This document shows, piece by piece, positions 57,140 to 64,000 of a stretch of DNA of 64,000 nt. Numbering within the stretch: the stretch's first letter is position 1; each line of letters starts with the position of its first letter. Origin of the DNA: Planktophila turicensis (GTDB lineage: Bacteria > Actinomycetota > Actinomycetes > Nanopelagicales > Nanopelagicaceae); the NCBI GenBank assembly GCA_965234405.1, contig OZ248346.1. The stretch is one strand, 5' to 3'. The translations under genes and the position numbers were made by a program. The notes below the pieces were generated by a model. It saw only the letters and a program-made list of their open reading frames with translations. It searched no databases and was not told where the DNA came from.

Positions 57140-59034
57140 TGTGTCACCACCCAAATTCCAGCGATTAAGGCAATCGCGCCGATGAGAATCAAGGCTGCGT
57201 AGCTTCGTGCAAACCCTGTCTGTGTCTGACGAAGTACAGCGCCAGTTCCAAGAGCTGTACGCCCAACGCCACGAACAGCGCCATCGACAACACTTTCATC
57301 TGCCTTTACGAGCAGGCTGGTAAGTGCCTGTCCTGGACGCATAAATACAGCTTCGTTAAATGAATCCTGCATAAGGTCCTTACGTGCAATGCGAGTAAAG
57401 ATTGAAACGTTCTGCGGAGCAACAGCATCAACCTTGCTGAATTGATACTTAGCAAGTGCAATAGCAACGCCAATTGCGACTGCAGTAAGAGCCATCGCTG
57501 AAACAACAATTGGCTCGAAGAGATGCTCTTCAGCATGTCCTTCGCCGTGTTCGCCAAATACTGGGTTGAGCCAGTTTGCGAGTGCATCACCGCGAGTAAA
57601 GAGAATTCCAGATGTCACTGACCCAATTGCAAGAATTGCCATTGGAAGCCACATCAACACTGGAGATTCGTGTGGATGCTGATTATCTTCCCAGCGCTCT
57701 TTACTTGTGAATGTAAGAACCATGACGCGGGTCATGTAGAAAGCCGTGATTGCTGCACCGATAAGTGTGGTTGAACCAAGGATGATTCCCTTGAGTCCAC
57801 CTGCATTAAATGCAGTTTCAATAATCAAATCCTTTGAGTAGAAACCAGCAAATGGTGGAACACCGATGATTGCTAAGTAACCAAGACCGAAGGTGATGAA
57901 TGTAATTGGCATGAATTTACGCAGCGCACCGTAGCGACGCATATCTACTTGATCATTCATGCCGTGCATGACCGACCCCGCACCCAGGAACATTCCTGCC
58001 TTAAAGAAGCCGTGTGTTAGCAAGTGCATGATTGCAAATGCATAACCAGCTGGTCCAAGGCCTGCACCAAGAATCATGTAGCCAATCTGAGACATTGTTG
58101 AAGCTGCGAGAGCTTTCTTAATGTCATCTTTGGCAGTACCGACAAGTGCACCAAACATAAGTGTGATTGCACCGACGATAACAACAAGAAGTTGCGCTGT
58201 TGGCGCAGCATCAAAGATGAAGTTTGATCGGACAATCAGATAGACGCCTGCTGTAACCATGGTCGCTGCGTGGATAAGTGCGGATACAGGTGTTGGACCT
58301 GCCATCGCATCTCCAAGCCATGCCTGCAATGGGAATTGCGCAGACTTTCCGGCCGCTGCTACTAGCAACATAATTCCAATCGCAGTAAGTGCTGCCTTAG
58401 AAGCTGTATGTGATGCTTCTTCAACGCCATCAAAAGTCACTGTTCCAAGAGCTGCAAAAGAGATCATGATGGCAAATGAAAGCCCCATATCTCCGACGCG
58501 GTTCATCACAAATGCCTTCTTTGATGCGGTGGCATATGCCGGCTTCTGGTTCCAGAAACCAATCAAGAGGTATGACGCAAGACCTACGCCTTCCCAGCCG
58601 ACATAGAGGTTGAGATAAGAATCGCCAAGAACCAAGAGGAGCATCGCTGCAATAAAGAGGTTGAGATATGCGAAGAAGCGACGACGGTTTGGATCGTGTG
58701 ACATATAGGAAATTGAGTAGATATGAATCAGTGTTCCGACGCCTGTAATAAGAAGAACGAAGCAGATGGAGAGCTGATCTAAGAGGAGGCCCGCATCGAC
58801 ATTGAAAGTACCGACGTTGATCCAGTTAAAGAGCTTCTGAGATACAGCGCGCTCTTCGGTTGGGCGATCGAGCATCAAAGAGAGCTGGTACAGACCAACA
58901 GCAAATGAGCTTGCTGACATAGCTGTTGCTAGAAGGTGTCCCCACTTATCTGAACGACGTCCGGCAAGAAGCAGAACAGTTGCACCAAATAGCGGAAGTG
59001 CGATCAAGTACACGAGTGAAGTTGATGTAGTCAT
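57136..59034 (-). CDS. nuoL: NADH-quinone oxidoreductase subunit L
   Basis: The 632-residue subunit is the distal proton pump with the long lateral helix at its C-terminus. Motifs: LYVGWEGVGLASYLLIGFW with Glu of helix 5, KSAQFPLQAWLGDAMAGPTP, VSALIHAATMVTAGVYLI. It starts 2 nt after nuoK. Confidence 0.97.
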   Translation of the reverse strand: MTTSTSLVYLIALPLFGATVLLLAGRRSDKWGHLLATAMSASSFAVGLYQLSLMLDRPTEERAVSQKLFNWINVGTFNVDAGLLLDQLSICFVLLITGVGTLIHIYSISYMSHDPNRRRFFAYLNLFIAAMLLLVLGDSYLNLYVGWEGVGLASYLLIGFWNQKPAYATASKKAFVMNRVGDMGLSFAIMISFAALGTVTFDGVEEASHTASKAALTAIGIMLLVAAAGKSAQFPLQAWLGDAMAGPTPVSALIHAATMVTAGVYLIVRSNFIFDAAPTAQLLVVIVGAITLMFGALVGTAKDDIKKALAASTMSQIGYMILGAGLGPAGYAFAIMHLLTHGFFKAGMFLGAGSVMHGMNDQVDMRRYGALRKFMPITFITFGLGYLAIIGVPPFAGFYSKDLIIETAFNAGGLKGIILGSTTLIGAAITAFYMTRVMVLTFTSKERWEDNQHPHESPVLMWLPMAILAIGSVTSGILFTRGDALANWLNPVFGEHGEGHAEEHLFEPIVVSAMALTAVAIGVAIALAKYQFSKVDAVAPQNVSIFTRIARKDLMQDSFNEAVFMRPGQALTSLLVKADESVVDGAVRGVGRTALGTGAVLRQTQTGFARSYAALILIGAIALIAGIWVVTQ

Positions 59035-59036
59035 GG

Positions 59037-59336
59037 TTATCGCTTCAACAAACTAGCATCATCAACAGATGCTGATCGGCGTGAACGGTAAATCGCCACG
59101 ATGATTGCAAGGCCAACTACAACTTCGCAGGCAGCTACAACCATTGTAAAGAAGGCAACAACCTGTCCATCGAGAGTTCCATTAATACGTGAGAAAGTTA
59201 CGAGAGTTAGGTTTGCAGCGTTGAGCATGAGCTCGATGCACATAAAGACAACGATCGCGTTGCGACGAACAACAACTCCGATAGCTCCGATAGTAAAGAG
59301 TAGGGCTGAGAGGTAGAGATAGTTATACGGATTCAT
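59037..59336 (-). CDS. nuoK: NADH-quinone oxidoreductase subunit K
   Basis: The 99-residue protein has three membrane helices with the conserved Glu residues in FMCIELMLNAANL and VAACEVVVGLAIIVAIYR, which are needed for proton transfer in the membrane arm. The start overlaps the nuoJ stop by one base. Confidence 0.96.
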   Translation of the reverse strand: MNPYNYLYLSALLFTIGAIGVVVRRNAIVVFMCIELMLNAANLTLVTFSRINGTLDGQVVAFFTMVVAACEVVVGLAIIVAIYRSRRSASVDDASLLKR

Positions 59337-60106
59337 TACTTCTCCTCCGTCACAGTGTTATCGACTTCGCTGAGTTCGAATTGAGTTGAATCCAACATAT
59401 CTCCACGAGCCTTGAGCGTTGCAGAAATTGAGTTAGGTGCTGCAGATCCATCTGGAAGAAGAGCAGGAACATCAACTGCGTTGTGGCGGGCAAATACACC
59501 AGGGTTTGGAAGGCCTGCGGCGCTTCCGAGAGATTCACCGCGGAAACGAGCAATAGCTTGTTCGCGCTGTGAAACGCGTGGAACTGCGCGCTGATGATGA
59601 GCAAGAACCATTGCGCCAAGGGCTGCAGTAATCAAGAGTGCTGAGACAACTTCAAATGGGAAGACGTATGTTGAGAAGAGAAGTTGAGCAAGTGCTTCAA
59701 CGTTTCCTTCGCTATTTGCTTGAGTGAGGCCATAAGCATCGTGGCCCAGGGTTGCGCGACCAATCAGTGAAACAAGGAGGCCACCAAATCCAATAGCTGC
59801 TGTGATTGCGATTGGACGTAAACCTGGGATTGTTTCGGTGAGTGAATCAGATGCATCAACACCAACAAGCATGAGAATAAAGAGGAAGAGCATCATGACT
59901 GCGCCTGTGTAGACAACAATCTGAACAATGCCAAGGAAGAGCGCATCCTGAGCGATATAGAAAATAGCGAGAGTAATCATGACCCAAGCAAGAAGAAGCG
60001 CTGAGTGAACAGCCTTCTTCACGAGGAGCATTCCAAGAGCTGCCACAACTGAAAGTGGGGCGAGCACCCAGAACATAATCGCTTCAGGAGTTTGAATCGT
60101 CAACAT
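59336..60106 (-). CDS. nuoJ: NADH-quinone oxidoreductase subunit J
   Basis: The 256-residue protein has five hydrophobic segments in the first 170 residues, including FLGIVQIVVYTGAVMMLFLF, the pi-bulge helix important for coupling. A hydrophilic C-terminal tail of about 85 residues (ARFRGESLGSAAGLPNPGVF and beyond) is longer than in E. coli but typical in Actinobacteria. It overlaps nuoI and nuoK by one base each. Confidence 0.94.
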   Translation of the reverse strand: MLTIQTPEAIMFWVLAPLSVVAALGMLLVKKAVHSALLLAWVMITLAIFYIAQDALFLGIVQIVVYTGAVMMLFLFILMLVGVDASDSLTETIPGLRPIAITAAIGFGGLLVSLIGRATLGHDAYGLTQANSEGNVEALAQLLFSTYVFPFEVVSALLITAALGAMVLAHHQRAVPRVSQREQAIARFRGESLGSAAGLPNPGVFARHNAVDVPALLPDGSAAPNSISATLKARGDMLDSTQFELSEVDNTVTEEK

Positions 60107-60732
60107 TAATTAGCTCCCTGACTTGGATGAGCTTCTTTCACATCACCGTTGTAATAGTTGGTATCTGTCATACCTGGATACATTGGATGTGGAGGTGCGA
60201 GCATTCCCTGACGAAGTGGAGCAAGTAGATCTTCCTTTTCGAAGATCAACTTCTCGCGCTTATCGTCGGCAAGTTCGTATTCGTTTGTCATTGTGAGAGC
60301 ACGTGTTGGGCATGCTTCAACGCAGAGACCGCAGAAGATGCAGCGAAGATAGTTAATTTGATAAACCGCTCCGTGGCGTTCTCCGGGTGAAAGTTGATTT
60401 CCTGGAGTGTTATTTCCGCCTTCAACGAAGATCGCATCTGCTGGGCATGCCCATGCGCAGAGTTCGCAACCGATGCACTTTTCTAGCCCATCAGGGTGGC
60501 GGTTAAGTTGGTGGCGTCCATGGAAACGTGGCGCTGTTGGTGCCTTTACATCTGGGTACTGGACAGTCTGGTTCTTCTTAAACATTGTTGAGAAGGTGAC
60601 CCAAAAACCTTTTGCCTGCTGTGCAAGAGAGGCTGGCCCTGGCTGTTCTACTTCAGTAAATGGAACAGAGTTGATATCTGCTTGGCCAGAGTTCTTCTTC
60701 TCAATGCCCATCTGCTCGTTGAAGTCAGTCAT
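60106..60732 (-). CDS. nuoI: NADH-quinone oxidoreductase subunit I
   Basis: The 208-residue subunit carries two [4Fe-4S] clusters (N6a and N6b) in the motifs CIGCELCAWACPADAI and CIFCGLCVEACPTRAL. It links the peripheral arm to the quinone site. N- and C-terminal extensions flank the ferredoxin core. It overlaps nuoH and nuoJ by one base. Confidence 0.97.
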   Translation of the reverse strand: MTDFNEQMGIEKKNSGQADINSVPFTEVEQPGPASLAQQAKGFWVTFSTMFKKNQTVQYPDVKAPTAPRFHGRHQLNRHPDGLEKCIGCELCAWACPADAIFVEGGNNTPGNQLSPGERHGAVYQINYLRCIFCGLCVEACPTRALTMTNEYELADDKREKLIFEKEDLLAPLRQGMLAPPHPMYPGMTDTNYYNGDVKEAHPSQGAN

Positions 60733-61961
60733 TACTTGCCCCCTGAGACGTTGATGGATTGAACTTGTGGCAGAGATGGAACTGGGAAGTTTGGCGCTTC
60801 ACCTTCTGGAAGATCGATAGCGCGCACCTTCTCTTTATTTCTCTCAAAGAGTGAGCTAGCAGCCATTACGAGAATGACTACGCCAGTTGCGAAAGCGATG
60901 ATTGCAGAACGTGATGCACCTTCTTGCTGAAGGACGCGAAGAGTTGCCACAATCAAGATCCAGATGAGTGAGACAGGGATCAAAACCTTCCAGCCAAACT
61001 TCATAAACTGGTCGTAGCGAAGACGTGGAAGTGAGCCACGTAGCCACATAAAGATAAAGAAGAAAAAGTTAACTTTGGCGAAGAACCAGATAAGTGTGAA
61101 CCAGCCACCGAGCCACTGCTCTGTAAAGCCAAGGCCTGGAAGTGCGTGATATCCGCCTAAGAAGAGTGTTGATGCAAGTGCAGAAACAGCGATGATATTT
61201 ACATATTCTGCAAGGAAGAAGAGTGCGAACTTAAGTGATGAGTACTCAGTGTGGAATCCACCTACAAGTTCGCCTTCAGCTTCAGCTAAGTCGAAAGGAG
61301 CACGGTTGGTTTCACCGACCATTGAGATTACGTAAATAACAAATGATGGGAAGAGAACTACTGCATTCCAGATGTGCTGATGTTGCGAATCAACAATGAC
61401 TGATGTGGACATTGAGCCCGCGTAGATAAAGACCGCAACGAGTGAAAGTCCCATCGCTACTTCATATGAGATGACCTGGGCACTTGAGCGCAGACCACCG
61501 AGAAGTGGGTAGGTAGATCCTGAAGACCAGCCAGCGAGAACAACGCCATAAACACCGATTGATGTAACAGCCAAGATGTAGAGAACGCCTACTGGAAGAT
61601 CTGTGAGTTGAAGAGCTGTCTTATGACCGAAGAGATTAACAACGCCTGTCATTGGAATAACAGCGAAAGACATAAAGCACATTGCTGTTGCAATGATTGG
61701 AGCAATAATGAAAACGACCTTATCGGCAGCTGCAGGAATGATGTCTTCCTTAAGTGCAAGCTTTACGCCGTCAGATAGTGATTGAAGTAGTCCTGCCGGG
61801 CCAACGCGGTTAGGGCCGGTGCGAAGCTGCATCTTGGCAAGTACGCGACGTTCGGTCCAGACAGCCATCAAGGTAGCAAGTACGCAGATACCAAAGACCA
61901 TCACGGCCTTTACCGCGATGATCCAACCTGGATCTGTTCCGAGAAGTTCTGCTGTTGTCAT
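60732..61961 (-). CDS. nuoH: NADH-quinone oxidoreductase subunit H
   Basis: The 409-residue membrane subunit forms the quinone chamber with NuoB/D. Motifs: ERRVLAKMQLRTGPNRVGP, VGETNRAPFDLAEAEGELVG and FFFIFMWLRGSLPRLRYDQF. An extended hydrophilic C-terminal tail of about 45 residues is present, as in other Actinobacteria. The ATG overlaps the nuoG stop as ATGA. Confidence 0.97.
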   Translation of the reverse strand: MTTAELLGTDPGWIIAVKAVMVFGICVLATLMAVWTERRVLAKMQLRTGPNRVGPAGLLQSLSDGVKLALKEDIIPAAADKVVFIIAPIIATAMCFMSFAVIPMTGVVNLFGHKTALQLTDLPVGVLYILAVTSIGVYGVVLAGWSSGSTYPLLGGLRSSAQVISYEVAMGLSLVAVFIYAGSMSTSVIVDSQHQHIWNAVVLFPSFVIYVISMVGETNRAPFDLAEAEGELVGGFHTEYSSLKFALFFLAEYVNIIAVSALASTLFLGGYHALPGLGFTEQWLGGWFTLIWFFAKVNFFFFIFMWLRGSLPRLRYDQFMKFGWKVLIPVSLIWILIVATLRVLQQEGASRSAIIAFATGVVILVMAASSLFERNKEKVRAIDLPEGEAPNFPVPSLPQVQSINVSGGK

Positions 61962-64000
61962 GCCTTCACCACCGTAACTACATCGCCATGTACCGCATCG
62001 AGTGCAACAAGTGCTTGAGAAGCAAATGAATTACGTGGAATCCACACTGCATCTTCATGGATATCTTCGACAAGTACTGGAATTGTGATTGAGCCGTGCG
62101 CATTTGAAACACGAACTTGCTGACCCGTTGCTACGCCGATTGATTCAGCGCGCTTTGGAGAAATCACTGCAACTGTTGGGCGACGTGTGCCAGCCAAATT
62201 ATCTTCACCCTTTTGCAAGCTACCCATATCGAGCAATCGGCGCCATGAAGAGAGAAGTGCATCGTTGCCTGATACTGACTTCGCTGTTCCTGCAGCGACA
62301 GGTGCGAGCTGTACTCGCGCTCCATCCCATGAACCAAGTTGGTTAAATTCGCGAGCTGATGAAGTAACTGTGCCAAGTGCAATTGGATTACCAAGAGCAT
62401 CGGCGAGCATTGAAAGGATGCGCACATCGCTACGGTTATGAGAGTCAGCAACTGCTGAATCAAATGCACGTGCGCGGCCTTCCCAGTTAAGGAAGCTTCC
62501 GCTCTTTTCAGTAATTGCAGCAACCGGCAAGACAACATCTGCGACAGCTGTTACTGAGCTTGGTGCGATTTCAAGTGAGACAACGAATGACTTCTTGAGC
62601 GCATCGAGCGCTGTACGAGAATGTGGAAGATCGTGTGCATCTACGCCACCGACGACAACTGCATCGAGATCACCTGATGCAAGGGCATCGATGATTTCTG
62701 TAGATGTGCGACCCGGTGTTGAAGGAAGTGAATCGACTCCCCATGCTGCAGCGATATCTACGCGTGCTGCTGCATCTGTAACTGGACGACCGCCAGGAAG
62801 AACTGTGCCGAGTGCGCCTGCTTCGAGTGCACCGCGTTCGCCTGCGCGACGTGGAATGTAAGCAATCTTTGCGCCTGTCTTTGCAGAGAGCGCAGCAACT
62901 GCTGAGAAGAGCCCTGCGCTTTCAGATGCGCGTTCGCCTACGAGAATGACTGACTTTGCTGTGAGCGCAAGGCCAGCAACCGCAGAGCTTTCGGCACCAG
63001 GCGCGACCTTAATGAAATCAGCCTTGAGCTTATCCATTGCGATTGAACCCTTGGTGGCAACAGCTGAAACCTTGAGTCCGCGCTTCTTAAAGTTCTTATT
63101 CAGGCGCAAGAAGACGATTGGTGATTCTTCTTCAGGTTCGAAAGCAATTAGTGCAACGTGATCCGCTGTATCGATATCGCGGTACGTAGTTGATGATCCT
63201 GCAACGTGAGCTGCAAGGAAGTCGCGCTCTTCATCAGATGTAACGCGAGCACGGTAATCAATATCGTTTGTGCCGAGAGCAAGACGGGCGAACTTTGAAT
63301 AACCGTAAGCATCTTCAGTTGTTACGCGACCACCAGTAAGAACTGCGGCGCGCTTTCCCTTAAGTCCTGCAGCTGCTGCTGCAAGTGCTTCAGGCCATGA
63401 AGCCTGTACGAGTTCGCCAGCTGAATTGCGAACGAGTGGATGAGTAAGGCGATCGAGAGCTGTTACATATTTAAATGCCCAGCGACCCTTATCGCAGTTC
63501 CACTCTTCGTTAACAGATGGGTCATCACCAGCAAGACGACGAAGAGTCTTTCCGCGACGGACGTCGGTACGCATATCGCAACCTGATGCGCAGTGTTCGC
63601 ATGCAGATGGAGTTGAAACGAGATCGAATGGACGTGCACGGAATCGGTATGAAGCACCAGTGAGTGCGCCCACCGGGCAGATCTGAACAGTATTACCTGA
63701 GAAGTAAGACTTAAATGGATCGTTCTCGTAGATACCTACCTGTTGTAGAGCACCACGTTCGTTGAGAGTAATAAATGGATCTGAAGCAATCTGTGCAGAG
63801 AAACGGGTACAACGTGCACAGAGAACGCAACGTTCGCGATCAAGAAGAACTGATGAAGAGATATTAATTGGCTTTTCAAATGTGCGCTTGTATCCATCGA
63901 GGCGTGCATCAGCACGGCCATTGCTCATCGCCTGGTTCTGAAGTGGGCATTCGCCGCCCTTATCGCAAACTGGGCAATCGAGTGGGTGGTTACCAAGAAG
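61958..64000 (-). CDS. nuoG: NADH-quinone oxidoreductase subunit G (partial, N-terminus outside window)
   Basis: The frame is open to the right edge of the window; about 680 residues are present and the start lies beyond 64000. Iron-sulfur motifs are visible in order: HPLDCPVCDKGGECPLQNQ, RERCVLCARCTRF, VQICPVGALTG and CEHCASGCDMRTD (the molybdopterin-oxidoreductase-type cluster). The long C-terminal half is the non-catalytic Mo-bisMGD-like domain. It is the first nuo gene seen here; nuoA-F presumably lie further right. Confidence 0.97.
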   Translation of the reverse strand, partial: LLGNHPLDCPVCDKGGECPLQNQAMSNGRADARLDGYKRTFEKPINISSSVLLDRERCVLCARCTRFSAQIASDPFITLNERGALQQVGIYENDPFKSYFSGNTVQICPVGALTGASYRFRARPFDLVSTPSACEHCASGCDMRTDVRRGKTLRRLAGDDPSVNEEWNCDKGRWAFKYVTALDRLTHPLVRNSAGELVQASWPEALAAAAAGLKGKRAAVLTGGRVTTEDAYGYSKFARLALGTNDIDYRARVTSDEERDFLAAHVAGSSTTYRDIDTADHVALIAFEPEEESPIVFLRLNKNFKKRGLKVSAVATKGSIAMDKLKADFIKVAPGAESSAVAGLALTAKSVILVGERASESAGLFSAVAALSAKTGAKIAYIPRRAGERGALEAGALGTVLPGGRPVTDAAARVDIAAAWGVDSLPSTPGRTSTEIIDALASGDLDAVVVGGVDAHDLPHSRTALDALKKSFVVSLEIAPSSVTAVADVVLPVAAITEKSGSFLNWEGRARAFDSAVADSHNRSDVRILSMLADALGNPIALGTVTSSAREFNQLGSWDGARVQLAPVAAGTAKSVSGNDALLSSWRRLLDMGSLQKGEDNLAGTRRPTVAVISPKRAESIGVATGQQVRVSNAHGSITIPVLVEDIHEDAVWIPRNSFASQALVALDAVHGDVVTVVKA

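Noticed and set aside
1..64000. CRISPR arrays, insertion sequences, prophage or horizontally acquired islands
   Set aside because: No spaced direct repeats, transposase or phage-like frames were seen, and base and codon use looks uniform across the window.

Overview
The window reads as one continuous piece of an actinobacterial chromosome. The order rpoBC, str operon (rpsL-rpsG-fusA-tuf), S10/spc operons (rpsJ to secY), tRNA-Trp-secE-nusG-rplK-rplA and rpmG-hadA-hadB is the actinobacterial layout. NusG has the acidic N-terminal extension usual in that phylum, and S14 and L33 are the zinc-binding forms. Base composition is moderate rather than GC-rich, spacing is tight (many 1-4 nt stop/start overlaps) and several genes look leaderless. 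This fits a streamlined freshwater actinobacterium of the Nanopelagicales (acI) type. That placement is inference from gene order and composition, not from a marker comparison.

Layout. 1-14.6 kb (minus strand): the translation block, from rpsL, rpsG, fusA and tuf through rpsJ-rplC-...-rplO to a partial secY cut by the window edge. 14.75-15.7 kb: a small unknown protein and a flavin-binding PPOX-fold protein. 15.8-28.1 kb: rpoC, rpoB, rplL and rplJ (with an L10-type leader and a terminator-like hairpin), a CPA2 antiporter, rplA, rplK, nusG, secE and tRNA-Trp. 28.3-32.7 kb: aspC (plus strand), then murB, a CysRS-tail/glycosyltransferase fusion, the hadB/hadA dehydratase pair, rpmG and tRNAs Met and Thr. 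32.7-38 kb: a quinone reductase, a sulfane-sulfur (persulfide) operon, a FUSC-type membrane protein and a CoA-binding protein. 38-41.2 kb: a CUT1 ABC sugar importer without its ATPase. 41.3-51.5 kb: a divergent cluster for non-phosphorylative L-fucose-type sugar breakdown with a CUT2 importer. 51.5-53.1 kb: tRNA-Tyr, yajQ, rarD. 53.1-64 kb: a polyprenyl diphosphate synthase followed upstream by nuoN to nuoG of complex I, with nuoG cut by the right edge.

How the parts work together. The CUT2 importer would bring in a 6-deoxy sugar. The mutarotase, aldo/keto reductase, lactonase, fuconate dehydratase, SDR and FAH-type hydrolase would convert it, without any kinase, to pyruvate and lactate, giving NAD(P)H for the complex I encoded nearby. 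The persulfide operon combines a CsoR-family repressor that has both regulatory cysteines but lacks the copper histidine, a lipoprotein rhodanese, a CoA-disulfide-reductase/rhodanese fusion, and two tiny related Cys-rich proteins at its two ends. A near-ideal inverted repeat lies in the promoter spacer. That operon is the most interesting unit in the window.

No CRISPR array, transposon, phage gene or rRNA gene was seen. No intergenic stretch above about 300 bases lacks a recognisable gene.
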